From Bedellia somnulentella (lineage: Eukaryota; Arthropoda; Insecta; Lepidoptera; Bedelliidae): a DNA stretch of 64,000 bases. The notes under the pieces are model-generated. The model searched no databases, was not told where the DNA came from, and worked only from the letters and a program-made list of their open reading frames with translations. The translations under genes were made by a program, and so were the position numbers. Every line of letters starts with the position of its first letter. The stretch's first letter is position 1. Where the stretch lies: the NCBI GenBank assembly GCA_963576735.1, contig OY755190.1, positions 8,115,695-8,179,694 on the forward strand. Reading direction: 5' to 3'. Shown here in pieces: positions 32,470 to 44,098 of this stretch.

Positions 32470-32852
32470 TAATATGAACATAAACATAACATAAACAAAA
32501 ACGTTCACGCCGAATATCCCCGAAGGGGTTGGCAGAGGTACTAATACCTCTGAACATCACGTGACTTTGTCACCTGGTGTTCCGAGTACCCACGTTTTGC
32601 ATGGACAGTGTACTCACGTGATAGGGGGCAGGCCTATCGCCGTTTTGTACGAATACACTGTCACATGACTAAGTACAACTCAGCCATGTGGGTTTCCTCA
32701 CGATGTTTTCCCTCACCGTTAACAACCATGATAAATTAACCACATATATGTCTTTAGAAAAGACAAATTGGTGTAGGCCCGACCCAGGATTCGAACACTA
32801 GTCGTTTGCACGATAACCGAGTGTTCTACCCACTGGGCTATCACGGTTGCAA
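32470..32852 (-). mobile_element. TTATG-tail SINE, full length
   Basis: The tail near 32475-32505, 3' block CGCCGAATATCCCCGAAGGG, body, then the head ending CACTGGGCTATCACGGTTGC. Confidence 0.85.
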
Positions 32853-32900
32853 AAAAATATATTTTCATCGAATACAATACATACATACAATACATACATA

Positions 32901-33440
32901 TGTCGTGGCCATATCGTAGATTTGACCAGATCATAAAATCGTCAACGTTTCACGATTTTGTCATCCACGCTTGGCCAGATCATAGAAATAGGGTAACCTG
33001 TGAAATGCGATCCAAACTCTACCGTTTTTTAACATATTGCTCGGTTTTTTCGTAATTAGCAAAGTATTCGAAAACGTTTTCGTCGAAAACTCTTTTGTCA
33101 TTACTTTCTTTCTCGCTAAATAACGAATTATTAACATTTTTACTGCGACAAATAACACTTTTGACAGCGGCCGCCATCTTTACTCATAAACAAAGCGTTT
33201 TCAGCGCCTCTACCGGTAATTAATGTAACTACTTTACGCTATGACCAAATAATCTTAGCCATTTCATGAAGAGGCCGCGCGTTTAGTTGGCCATATCGAG
33301 AAACGATTTCTTATCATTGATCTGTCCAAGCCACATCACGATGTGGCCAACAAACAGTTGAACATTTCATGAAATACGACCATTTCATGAAATGATCAAT
33401 CATTTCATGATGTGTTCAATTTTACGATATGGCCACGACA
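32901..33440. mobile_element. 540 bp terminal-inverted-repeat element
   Basis: Ends are exact inverses for at least 18 bases (TGTCGTGGCCATATCGTA). The flanks CATACATA and CATACATC agree in 7 of 8 bases, which would suit the 8 bp duplication of hAT elements. Inside are a hairpin AAAATCGT...ACGATTTT (about 32934-32959) and four ATTTCATGA motifs on the right (33261, 33364, 33382, 33402). Two of these are full palindromes, ATTTCATGAAAT. No transposase is encoded. Confidence 0.7.
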
Positions 33441-33844
33441 CATACATCGAATACTTGCATATATTTTTATGGCAAAATTATTTTTGTAAAAGTAAAGGAG
33501 GTTCTGCACTTTCACATACCAAAAATTGTATTAAGAAAAAAGTAGTAAAATCGGTTAAGTTTTAGTATAGGAAAAATGATCGAAAAACGTTGATTTTGTG
33601 CACTTTTACTTCTTGTTTTAGGTCCAAGCTGTAGTTATCGCTGTCGCGCTCTGCAGGGGGAGGCTCAGCAGGGAGAGATAGGGACTGATTTTATAATTAC
33701 TTTCTCTTAATTTTTCTCGGCCCTGTTGTACAGTCTTGAGTTAAGTAGTAAAATATTGAATGATTTTTGGAATATTCCATTTTTACTTTGACAGCTCTGT
33801 GGGAATAACATCACTTCGTCAGCAAAGTCAGTCAGTCGAAGAGA
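33441..33844. other. No recognisable feature
   Basis: A short GC-rich patch (33640-33680), otherwise nothing placed. Confidence 0.4.
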
Positions 33845-34110
33845 CTTAAGTACAAATCCGGAGACAGGCCTGTATTTTCTTAAGTCCTGTGTATGGTTAA
33901 TTTATCAAAGTAGCTAACGGAGCAAAACATCGTGACTAAAGCAAGATGGTTAAATTGTACTTAGACATGCGACAATTTATTCATACCAAACGACGATAGA
34001 CCCGACAGTAAAAGCAAATTGTAGATTGTATTCTCAATTCTAGGTGAAAAAAATGAGACACAATGGTTAGAAGCATCCACCTCAGCCACCCCTTGCGGGA
34101 CGTAAATAAA
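33845..34110 (+). mobile_element. TTATG-tail SINE, degenerate
   Basis: Keeps TATGGTTAATTTATCAAAGT, AAAACATCGTGA, TTGTACTTAGACATG and the CAGCCACCCCTTGCGGGA 3' block, with many changes and no tail. Confidence 0.6.
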
Positions 34111-34394
34111 TAATAAAACGTTTATTTCAGATAAGTCACATCCATATTATTACATAAAATTCAAATCAATAAAATTCAAAATAAATGTTGAATAATTGAG
34201 ATAGATTGTTTTTTACGCATAAATTTTTATACCAGAGTATTTTTTGCTTAAATAGCTAGATTTATTCATCGGTCCCTAAAGAGATAAATAATGATCTAAG
34301 TTCAACAATATGTCTTGTGTCTTGATTAAAATACCTAATAAACATTAAAAAAATATACAATTATTACTGACAGCTGACAGAACCTAAATGCAGC

Positions 34395-34770
34395 TTAATT
34401 TAACAAAATTATAAACACAAGGACTTTACACTAAACACGATAAACTGATTGGTGCCAACTACTGACGTCACAGTTCAGTGATGCGTGATTGGTCAATAGC
34501 GTGTCGCGCGGTCATCCGTCATGGCGGTCGGTTGTGATAGTCAATTAGTTTATGCAAATATCCGGGTTCATAGCTCAGTATAGTCATAACACGACTGATT
34601 TGATTTGTAATGCAACCGAAAGGTGGGTTGCTACTGAGTTATGTGTCCGGCAGTTTAGGATTCGAGGTCTCATTTGCATTTTGCCGAATCAGGTGCTTAA
34701 GCAGTCTCGGAAAAGTTGAAACGTAAATTTATTTGCTGTTATGGTGGGTAGTATCAAGGTATTTACAACC
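34395..34770 (+). promoter_or_regulatory. Possible host promoter and first exon
   Basis: A unique-looking segment richer in CpG than its surroundings. It holds a CRE core TGACGTCA (34464-34471), two octamer words (ATGCAAAT at about 34553, ATTTGCAT at about 34672) and insect initiator-like TCAGT sequences. At 34741 an ATG opens M-V-G-S-I-K and meets a donor-like AAG|GTATTT at 34758. No downstream exon was identified, so this is only a suggestion. Confidence 0.2.
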
Positions 34771-35784
34771 TAGTGCTACGATATTGGATTTACATATTGA
34801 TTGATTTTTGTTTTGTCTTTGTTAGGAACGCTAAGATTTTTCTTAAATTTTGCACGAAACACACTTAAATATATATTTTTTATAACGTGTCTGAATATTT
34901 TTACCAAGTCTTTTCTTATATGTTAGTGATAAAAAAGTTGATAAAAAAGTAAAAAATTAAATTCATTTGGTCACTACTTTTTAAACGGTAATTCAATAAT
35001 ATACTATTTTATTACCATTCTTATAATTTATATAATTCTCATAATTCTTACATATGCCATCAGTTCACATGGGGCTACAATATCATCTGCCCTATAAACT
35101 GAAATGATATCACTATTACCAAATATTAGTCCTGACATAAATTTTCTGATTAAGAATATTTGTTTCAGATTTCCAGTAATAATACAAATTCTTTTAGTTC
35201 TCCCAAACAATATCTTGGGGAAGTATTCGGGGAAAAATAATCTTAAAGTTACGAAAGATGTTTGAGAAAGCAATTTACTCCGACACAAAATGTCAGATAC
35301 AGGCTCGAGAGGTTTTGTGATAATCTTAATATGTGAAGAGTTGCTTCATAATGGAGCAAATATTATCCCAATTTTTATAGCACATTCAAGATACAATTTT
35401 ATTTGGAACGAGCTTACACTAATACAGTTTCACGTTTCATTTCCTTCAACGTAAAGAAAATTTACGTTTTTTATGAATGTTACAAAATCTATAATATTGA
35501 AAATTTGTGTCAAAACTGTCAAATTGCATACAAATTTTCAACATTAACAGCAATAATCTTACACTTGGCAACACAATCGACGGTCGCTAAAGATACATAA
35601 TCAGGGGGCTGTTTTAGCTAATAGTAGTATATATCAACTTACTGTTGGCATGTCATTATTAAACTTAATTTCATTCCTCTCTTGCTTTTTAAGACACGGT
35701 GAACCTCGGGTACATTATTAGATTGTATCCGTTGGCATAATTTAAGTGCGTATTACGGTACGAAATAAAGAAAATTTATATCTT
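34771..35784. other. No recognisable feature
   Basis: An 86-codon minus frame (35028-35288) and a 65-codon plus frame (35403-35600) were examined and not recognised. The first has an even composition and could be a fossil coding piece. Confidence 0.4.
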
Positions 35785-36003
35785 ACTAGCTGAACCAACA
35801 GACTTCGTACTGCCAAATTTGCTTATGACAAACTTAGTTCAATCAGGCGTGAATATTTTATTGGTCAAATTTTTCCGGGATAAAAAGTATCCTATGTTGT
35901 GATTTGGGTCATAATCTAGCATTCTGCCAAATTTCATTCATATACATTATGTTTTTGAGGAGCCTTTTTACTTTCACTTTCACATTTATAATATTAATAG
36001 GAT
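35785..36003. mobile_element. Dispersed insect-type repeat fragment
   Basis: ACTAGCTGAACCAACAGACT start, TTTTTCCGGGATAAAAAGTA, CTGCCAAATTTCATTCA and an ATAATATTAATAGGA end. This block order recurs widely in lepidopteran genomes as I remember them. The opening ACTAGCTG looks like an inverted Helitron end. Confidence 0.5.
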
Positions 36004-36503
36004 AATGAAAAAAGTGGTTTTATTAATTACCTTACTTTTTCACTAAACCTTTTTATGTGTCTTAACTCTTACGTAGTAAATTGTTTTATGGATTGCTTTG
36101 TGTGTTAATTCTGCATCATGATTTTCCTCACAGTATTTCCTGTAATATTTGAGTGTTCGTTGTTATGAAGAAACATGAATTTAAAACAACGACAGAACGA
36201 TAACACTTGTCTTAATATATAGAAAAGGGCTATTACGAAAAACACTTTGAATTCTATTGAAAGAGGAATTTAAAAAATAACAGACTTTAAATAAAATAAG
36301 TAGTATTATTATATCTATAAAAAACTTAAAAAATACAAATTACAATAACAGTTCACCAATTTTGATGGTTCTTGTCCGCTCACATTTGCTCCCACTCCGG
36401 GCTTGTGTAATGATTGGTTTTTACAGTTACATCGTGCTAGTTAATCAAAATCAACCGTAAATTTCACAATATTTATACATTCAGTAACTTTTTAGTCGTC
36501 ATT
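36004..36503. other. No recognisable feature
   Basis: AT-rich, nothing placed. Confidence 0.4.
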
Positions 36504-36740
36504 TTAATTTGATGTCTTGGTAATACACGACTTCCACCTTATCTTTCCCTTAATCATGTTTCTTATAAATTCATCGTGTCTTATCAAGTGGCCCATCACT
36601 TTGCCTCGTCTGTCTTTAATCATTCTCTTCATCTGTCTGTTTTTATTCACTCTTTCCAGTACTTCTTCAATGGTTATCATTTCCGTCAAGCTTATTTTCT
36701 CCATCCTTCTCAAGCACCAAATTTCGAATTTAACCCCAAA
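36504..36740 (-). mobile_element. LINE coding fragment (C-terminal region)
   Basis: The minus frame reads IWCLRRMEKISLTEMITIEE, VLERVNKNRQMKRMIKDRRG and KVMGHLIRHDEFIRNMIKGK. This has the W-RRM...EEVL...GH-RH pattern of the region after the reverse transcriptase in many insect LINEs. It is a third LINE family, different from the RTE and CR1-like elements. Truncated at both sides. Confidence 0.65.
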
Positions 36741-36833
36741 ATATAAAACAAATTTTACTTTTACGGCAAACATTTTTGAAGTAAACAACAACGTATCAAA
36801 AAGCATCGAAGCGTTATAAAAACACGGCGACAT

Positions 36834-37570
36834 AAACTTCGAAGGTAAATCGAGCTGTTAATTGACAATTTTGTACAGTCAGTAATGGCGGGTCGGCAAC
36901 CATTTTGATTTTACACCGACATAGCGAGAGGTTCATATAGATGGCGACAATACGAACGCTTTCAAAATAGCTAGGCTAAAAGTATTTAAAAATATTTTTT
37001 AATGCTCAAAAATAAGGCGTTTTATTAATGTAGGAAATATAAATCTAAGAAGTATATTAACAATTAAGAAAACATACTGAATGTATCACAAAGATACTTA
37101 AGATGTACAAACATAATATTGACCTCAATAAAGCATGATGAGGTCATTATAAACGGATAGCGTATGTTAAAATTCTAAGTAACTAAAATATTTTATGGTC
37201 ATGCAGTTTTTGGTCTACTGTAAAAACTAGACGATATAAAATTTTAATAGGATGTAGTTTTCTTTCCAGATCAGCAAATCAGTGTGGTTTTCGGTTACAT
37301 CGCGACGTAAGTAAAGACAATACCAGTGCGTCTTTCTCATCATGTGGTCAATCTATCAAAGTTGTAAACATTAAGAGATTATATCGTATTCATAAACAAT
37401 TAGCGAAAATATACTGTTACAACCTAACCGTTGGAACACTATATTCTTGCTAAGAACATTAGTGCACTGTCCCAGCAAATCATAGGTACTTTGAACATCA
37501 GGTGACAAAAATTACACGTTATGTTCAGAAGTACCTTACCACCCTTTCAAGAATTCACAGCGTAAACGCA
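36834..37570. other. Unassigned stretch with one exon-like island
   Basis: No repeat placed. At 37270-37306 a 37 bp island sits between a pyrimidine-rich acceptor (TTTTCTTTCCAG) and a consensus donor (GTAAGTAAAG). Confidence 0.3.
37270..37306 (+). other. Candidate micro-exon
   Basis: Bounded by TTTCTTTCCAG and GTAAGT, open in all three frames, which at this length is not evidence of coding. No partner exon found. Confidence 0.15.
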
Positions 37571-37655
37571 CGCAACTTTCAAAAGTGGCTCAGGAATTTC
37601 TAATTCCTTAGCTCTGGCACCCTATCAAGGGATTTATAGCCGTGAGTATGTATCT
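37571..37655 (+). mobile_element. Short RTE-derived element, 3' part
   Basis: GCAACTTTCAAAAGTGGCTC, AGCTCTGGCACCCT, TTTATAGCCGTGAGTATG. Confidence 0.7.
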
Positions 37656-37851
37656 ATGTACAGCGTAAACGTTGTACTAAGAATTCGTGTTTTCTTAAAT
37701 AAAGGAACAGATGCAGTGTTCGCACTATTACCCTGAAGTACAACTTCTGTCGGATTATAGCTATGACGACCACTCCGACTCTTATTTTCTCTTGTTCCAA
37801 AGATAGTTTATAGACATAATATAACTTGCCTCATAAAGCTTCCCTAAAGGA

Positions 37852-37855
<4 letters not shown>

Positions 37856-37915
<60 letters not shown>
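37856..37915. repeat. Compound microsatellite (TA)n(GA)n
   Basis: About 29 bases of TA repeats followed by about 31 bases of AG repeats, uninterrupted. Confidence 0.95.
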
Positions 37916-37921
<6 letters not shown>

Positions 37922-38019
37922 ACACAAATATAAATGTGGATAGAAAAAAAGGGTGACCATGTTTTAATTTTGTTTATGTGTTGTGTTATGTGTATTTGTT
38001 ATGTTTTCAAAATCTGCTA

Positions 38020-38231
38020 CGTAAATTTGGCTTAGAATAGCATTGACCCATTTCAGAGTATTGGAGCTGTCAATATAAGTTGCACGATGAGGTATGAAGT
38101 AAGGTGAAGGAAAGGTCATCTGAAATACAGTATAAATACTGTATTTCAGACTAAAACTAGGTTAGGTTAAAACCTAGACCGTAAATTCCCTTTGATGTTA
38201 ATTTTTAATAGAAATAAATTAATTTGTTTGA
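38020..38231. repeat. 5' scrap of short RTE-derived element plus a block shared with 43535-43654
   Basis: GGCTTAGAATAGCATTGACC is the family 5' end. The following TGTCAATATAAGTTGCACGA through ACCTAGACCGTAAATTCCCT recurs at 43535-43620, here with an extra direct or inverted ATACAGTATAAATACTGTAT palindrome. Confidence 0.55.
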
Positions 38232-38515
38232 ATTTTTTTGTTTATGAAATCCTCATGTGGGTATTATTACTAATAAAAAAAGGTAAGAAAAATTTCGACA
38301 CAGGCGGGGATCGAACCCGCGGCCTCGGGTATACACCCCATTGCGCTACCGTGTCAATGGCTGCCAGTGTGAAATTCTTCTATCCTTTGTTTCTTTTACA
38401 CTTTTAAGTAGTGTTTGCGTTTCTTACCTCCGAATACCCGAGGCGGCATATACCCGAGGTCACGGGTTCGATCCCCGCCTGTGTCGAAATTTTTCCTTCC
38501 TTTATTTATCCTTTA
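38232..38515 (-). mobile_element. tRNA-like/inverted-end repeat plus a second tRNA-like half
   Basis: A minus copy of the 10757 family (terminal block, tRNA-like 38296-38366, then TGGCTGCCAGTGTGAAATTC and TACCTCCGAAT). From about 38446 a plus-oriented piece follows (CATATACCCGAGGTCACGGG TTCG... TCGAAATTTTTCC). The two tRNA-like parts face each other. Confidence 0.65.
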
Positions 38516-38532
38516 TTAAATGATTTTGGTTT

Positions 38533-38703
38533 TAATTAAAACAACTATTGATTTTCGGATATTTTAATCGCGTGTTATCACATTGTTTATTAAAGCAGTC
38601 TTCATGACCATGATAACTGAAAAGGTTTCGAAACGTTGGGCTTTCAAAAACAATGTTATAACACGCGATTAAAATATCCGAAATTCAAAAGTTGTTTTAA
38701 TTA
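38533..38703. mobile_element. 171 bp foldback MITE
   Basis: Arms 38533-38591 and 38650-38703 (TAATTAAAACAACT...CGGATATTTTAATCGCGTGT) are near-perfect inverses around a ~58 bp loop containing GGTTTCGAAACGTTGGGC. No coding capacity. Confidence 0.75.
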
Positions 38704-39185
38704 TAGTGTGCAATCGTAAAAATCTTAGAAAATACTATGATTTTGGTTTGTTTTTTGTTTTGATGTGGCTGGATAAATAGTCTTCAGCCAAACTATTCTT
38801 TATTTTACAATCATTCCTTACTCAATATCCAAACGGTGGCTTAAAATGGCTTATTCTGCAGCTCTGTCTACCTCATTTTGGTACGAACAGCTCAGAAATA
38901 CTCAATCAAGGTATATTTCCGTATAGACTTATTTGTAAATGTTTTGTATTCTTGCAAAGTTATTTATAAGTAATAAAATCAGTCAGCAATGACTTCAAAG
39001 GGCCTTTGATTGGTATAAATATTTTTGATCTCATTCAACACTCAAACAAAATTCAAAAAAGGTAAAGCGTACTTCAGGCTACGGCTGAGAGGGTTTTGAG
39101 CTACTAAAAGGTTATATCTGAACTTGTTTTTTTATAGTGACTGACTTTTGAGGTGTTAATGGCTTGATTTTTTTTAAAGCTAATC
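38704..39185. other. No recognisable feature
   Basis: AT-rich, nothing placed. Confidence 0.4.
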
Positions 39186-39197
39186 ATATAGATTTAT

Positions 39198-39566
39198 AGC
39201 AACCGTGATAGCCCAGTGGGTAGAACACTCGGTTATCGTGCAAACGACTAGTGTTCAAATCCTGGGTCGGGCCTACACCAATTTGTCTTTTCTAAAGACA
39301 TGTGTGTGGTTAATTTATCATGGTTGTTAACGGTGAGGGAAAACATCGTGAGGAAACCCACATGGCTGAGTTGTACTTAGTCATGTGACAGTGTATTCGT
39401 ACAAAACGGCGATAGGCCTGCCCCCTATCACGTGAGTACACTGTCCATGCAAAACGTGGGTACTCTGAACACCAGGTGACAAAGTCACGTGATGTTCAGA
39501 AGTATTAGTACCTCTGCCAACCCCTTCGGGGATATTCGGCGTGACCGCTTATGTTTATGTTATGTT
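39198..39566 (+). mobile_element. TTATG-tail SINE, full length, with perfect target duplication
   Basis: Flanked by a 12 bp duplication ATATAGATTTAT (39186-39197 and 39567-39578). A box TAGCCCAGTGG, B box GTTCAAATCC, 3' block CCAACCCCTTCGGGGATATT and a TTATGTTATGTT tail. The best reference copy in the window. Confidence 0.95.
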
Positions 39567-39578
39567 ATATAGATTTAT

Positions 39579-40236
39579 GAAATATTATTGTGTTTTATGT
39601 TTTCCAAGGAAACACTTTGATAAAAGTGCATTCAAATATCACATATTTTTAAAAGTTCTTGACTCCAAAATATTGGTTTCAATTCCCATAGGGTACTGTT
39701 ATGTTGGTAATTACACCGTAAGCATAGAATAAAAGTACTGAGCATAGTTTGTAGTTTAGATAGACGTCAATGAAAACTGTTTACTCATGATTTATTAATT
39801 AGTGCACTATTCAGATTGGATTGGACTTTTGTCGGGTCAAGAATATTTGTAGTTGATTTTTATTCTATTTAATAAAGGGTTTTTCTTGAAACTTTGTTTT
39901 GAAAAGCTATTCCTTTTGTTTCCATGTGTCTTTGTGAGTGACAGTACACTCACAAAGACAAATCAAACATAAAAACATGGTATTACGTCTATAAATGCCA
40001 TAAAGAAAATATGTAAGTATACTCATGGCAATAGATGCAATACATATATAATACATAGATTCAAGGCACTTCCGTGACAGCATAAACTAGTATTAGTAGT
40101 AGAGGCGTATGAGAGTAAGAAAGTGTAAATAATCTGTCAGTTTCTCACTCCTTCTGTGAATTATTCCATGTCAAACGCTTCATGCTACAAGATCCCTTAT
40201 GAGTAAAGATTATTTGGTAGAATTAGAGATTTGAGA
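39579..40236. other. No recognisable feature
   Basis: A short palindrome-like GTGTCTTTGTGAGTG/CACTCACAAAGACA at 39926-39961. No gene. Confidence 0.4.
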
Positions 40237-40462
40237 TATGTGTAGTGTCTGCTAAGAATAGCACTACCCCATTACCGCCCGTGAATGTTCGTGAGAAGCG
40301 ACTTTTAAAGTGTAATTTTTGAGCGATGCGCTTGAAGAACTATCACCAAGAATCCTTATAAAAAAATATTTTTCCCGCTTATATATCTAAATATAAGAAA
40401 AAAATCTAAAGCTCTGGCTACCCCTTTAAAGGAATTATAGTCGTATATGTATGTATGTATGT
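40237..40462 (+). mobile_element. Short RTE-derived element, degenerate but end to end
   Basis: TGTGTAGTGTCTGCTAAGAA, GAGCGATGCGCTTG, AGCTCTGGCTACCCCTTTAA, TATG repeats. Confidence 0.75.
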
Positions 40463-40964
40463 AATTAAAGATAACTTCAGTGGTATTCACAAACGGAACA
40501 CTCTGTCATCACACTATCGTACTAAGCACAAATATTTACTTAGGAGCATCATAAATCAAAAGCACAGACACAAAAGAACACTTAAAATTAAAGCAAATGA
40601 ACCACACCAAGCACCTATAAAAAATAAAGAGCTAAACTCGAACATAAAATTTCATAAACTAGCGCACCAAATCGTTATTTTCTTTTCAAAGGTACCGCTA
40701 TAAGTACACTCGTGTTGAAACGCGGTTGAAATGAGAATAATTTTAAATGGTGCAGTTTTCAGACGAGTAAGTGTATTTATATTCCGTGTTGGTCCGAAAC
40801 GAGGCAAAACTTCTTTGGAACAAAACACGCTCAATGCATCGATATTGAAAAGAAACGGCCAAATTGTAAATTTTTGCAGCAAACTTAGTCTGGCCGTGAT
40901 CAGTTATCTACTTGGGTTGAGTGCGATTGGACGTGAAATTTATTTTCTTATTTTGTTTGATATT
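40463..40964. other. Unassigned stretch
   Basis: Two plus-strand frames (82 codons at 40455-40703; 100 codons at 40731-41033) show no recognisable domain. The second runs across the boundary of the 2.5 kb duplication and is not kept in the other copy, so I do not call it. Confidence 0.35.
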
Positions 40965-43515
40965 TCTGTTATATTAGTTTTATTTGGATGGTACAAACAA
41001 CTTGATCTATATTGCTCAAGACATGAATTGTGATGATAGAATGGACATTAGTTTTAATGTTTTATTTAGTCATTTAAGATGGGGGAAAACTTTTTGAAGA
41101 AATTTCCTGCTTTAATTTTTATTTCAAAGTCTCCTGAAATGATATGATATGTATGGGCCAATCCTTATCATGTTGTGTGTATTAATAAACATAACAAGTT
41201 TTGTTTCAAAGTGTGCACATTAATTAGACTATTGTAAAGAATATCTTTATAGTTGTATACCCGCAAGGGTCAAATGTGTATGGATACAATTGTACTATAG
41301 AAGATCTATGTAAACTACACCCACATTTACGACTAAATAAATGGTTTTAATGGTTTTTTATTCTGTCTGTGCTGTGCCAAATATATTCGATTGGTACTTG
41401 TGAGAAATAGTAACGTTCCGATGTTTTAATAAAGTGTTAGTAGAAAACTTCACAAATAATTAAAAATATGTACTATTTTTAACTTATTGTTTTTTTTAAA
41501 TGATCCCCTTAGGTTGCACACAGGCATAAATCCTTAGCACCAAACTCTTTCTCTAAACAATATTCTAAAACAAAAACAAAATTTTATTCCCTAATGACGA
41601 TGCGCACAAATTCGATTGTCAATTAGTGTTACGGAACCACGATCTCGGATACAATGCAAGACACAAACACTGTACGTATACTGCATCGGCATACGAGTAA
41701 CTTTGTACACAACTGGCTTCGCACGGCTAGTTACTGTTTCTACGATATTCACTGCCTCTTCACATTCAGTATGATTTTCTGTACTTTTCTTTCAATAGCT
41801 GTAAGTAAGAGATAAACAATGAGTTAGTAGATTTGAAAAATTTTAGTGTTTTTCGAAATGATCACTATTACCGATTGGTTTATGTCTGTAAAGCAAGATG
41901 ATACTGACTTTGATGTAAAGGCAGACTGATTTCACAAAGAGATAAAGAGTTATTGGTTAAAGAATATGCAGTGAACTAAAGTCACATATTGCAACTGCGG
42001 ATGGTAATGTCAGTAAGGGACCTTGGAGGATATTTTAACTCGAATAGAGAATGTAATCGATAGACGTTTTATGTGTGAGGAATTAAAGGCATGCCTTTTT
42101 GAAGACAGATGAACGAAAATAAATCACGTATAGGTAGATATGTACATACTACACTATATACTCACGCCATTAATTCTTATGACGATCAATATTCTCTGGC
42201 TATCCAAATGGGGACTAAAATAATGAATTTTAGGAAAGAAACATGGCATAAATGTAAAAGAAAAATAAGAAAAATTGTCTTTAACTACCCCAAAAAAGTG
42301 AATTAGTAGAGTCACTATAAATAAGTTTTGCAATATTGTAGAGAGTATTGTAAGTGCGTAGGGTTACCTTGGAGTTTGAGTGTTGTCAAACTATAACAAC
42401 TGCATATATTTAACTTCCTGAAAAGAGCCACAAAAGTAGCCGACAATCACAAAACCATGGGTCACTCAAAAGTTTGCTAGTTTCACGCAAGTTTAAACTC
42501 GGTATCAACATAATTTTCAACCGTAAATATTTCAGTGCAGCATATGAAATGACATTTTATACTCATGCTGAAACAAGTGGGTACTACGTGTATAGGTAGT
42601 ACCAGGTACAATTATCACATCAAAATTTGTATAACGTTAAAGGCTGACAGACTAAAACTTTTATTTGAATAAAATTAAATTGGTTTAAAGATAAGATCAA
42701 ATTGAAATAAAGAGGAATTCATATTATGGATAACGAAAACTTTATACTACAACAACAGCCGGATAAACTAAATGTGAGGGATTTTTTGTAGTTAAATTAC
42801 AGTTTTACTCCAGAGTTTATAAATTTGTTATACTAGTCACTTTTTTGGGATATCAATTTCTTCCTTTTTTGCATATTTCACAAGATAAAGATTATACATT
42901 AAGATAATTTATTCACAAAAAAGTTTCTTGATACTTTCACAGAGTTAAGAATGTTAAGTGGTAACAGTACATGGGTGTCTTATTTTGTCTGGTTCATCAG
43001 TTAGGAAAGAACCTGAAGCCAGAGGAACCACTACTCTTTGAATACAATATTTTTCATACAATATTTTCATCGCGTACAAACATAAGGCTTGGCCCATGTG
43101 ATTTATCTTTGAGGTGAATGAAACAAAAAGCTAGAATACGCAAAAAATATTAGTGTTTAAAATTAAAACATTAAAAATCACTGAAAAATTTATTAAGTCT
43201 CATATCATTGACTTAGCGAGCCCACCAAAAAACTTTATGCTTAATGCGGTCTACAAGATCCATAAAACTATTTTTTAGAATCTTGTTTTGAACTCCCATT
43301 TAATACAAACGATTCAAATATTATTAACTAGGTTGACAACATGGCAATTTACTTTAAAAAGTTTTTTTTTGTAATTCTTAAAATAATTGTGTAATGATGT
43401 TTGCATGTGAGATGTTGACATATCTTGTTTTGCTGCTTATGTCTTCTAGATTTTGATTTCAGGTTTGCAGGGATGTATGTCTGGAACGTAGTATTAAGCA
43501 AGAATAGTAGTAGTA
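40965..43515. repeat. 2.5 kb duplication, copy A (uninterrupted)
   Basis: Matches 44099-44311 plus 48201-50670 in the same orientation at about 94% by eye, from TATTTCTGTTATATTAG to GAACGTAGTATTAAGCA. Non-coding; a 65-codon frame in A (42109-42306) is not conserved in B. Contains ACTGGCTTCGCACGGCTAGT (41713-41731), reminiscent of a Helitron end. Confidence 0.85.
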
Positions 43516-43649
43516 GTATTAAGCAAGAATAGTAGCTTTCAATATAAGTTGAACGGTGAGGTATGTAAGGTTATCTGCAGTACAGTATTTAACCTAGACC
43601 GTAAATTCCCTTTGATTTTAATTTTTAATAAAAATAAATTATTTTGTCT

Positions 43650-43835
43650 GAATGATTTGTTTATGAAAAACTCATGTGGGGATTATTACTAATAAATAAA
43701 GATAAGAAAAATTTCGGCACAGGCGGGGATCGAACCCGCGGCCTCGGGTATACACCCCCGTTGCTCTGCTAATTCAGCTCCCGTGTCAACGGCTGCCAGT
43801 GTGAAATTCTTCTATCCTTTGTTTCTTTTAAACTA
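43650..43835 (-). mobile_element. tRNA-like/inverted-end repeat
   Basis: TTGTTTATGAAAAACTCATG terminal block, then the complement of the tRNA-like part with GGATCGAACCCGCGG, then GGCTGCCAGTGTGAAATTCT. The conserved stretch beyond is truncated. Confidence 0.7.
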
Positions 43836-43854
43836 TTAATATTTTTTTCGATCG

Positions 43855-44098
43855 AAAACATCGTGAGGAAACCCACATGGCTGAGTTGTACTTAGTGATG
43901 TGACAGTGTATTCGTACAAAACGGCGATAGGCCTGCCCCCTATCACGTGAGTACACTGTCCATGCAAAACGTGGGTACTCTGAACACCAGGAGACAAAGT
44001 CACGTGATGTTCAGAAGTATTAGTACCTCTGCCAACCCCTTCGGGGATATTCGGCGTGAACGTTTATGTTTATGTTATGTTATGTTTATTATGGTTAT
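43855..44098 (+). mobile_element. TTATG-tail SINE, 5' truncated
   Basis: Starts inside the body at AAAACATCGTGAGGAAACCC and runs through the GGGGATATTCGGCGTGAACG block and tail. Confidence 0.85.

Noticed and set aside
35028..35288. 86-codon minus-strand gene
   Set aside because: No recognised motif, no flanking gene signals, and its length is within chance for this window. Kept only as an unassigned note.
40731..41033. 100-codon plus-strand gene
   Set aside because: It crosses the edge of the 2.5 kb duplication, and the second copy does not keep the frame.
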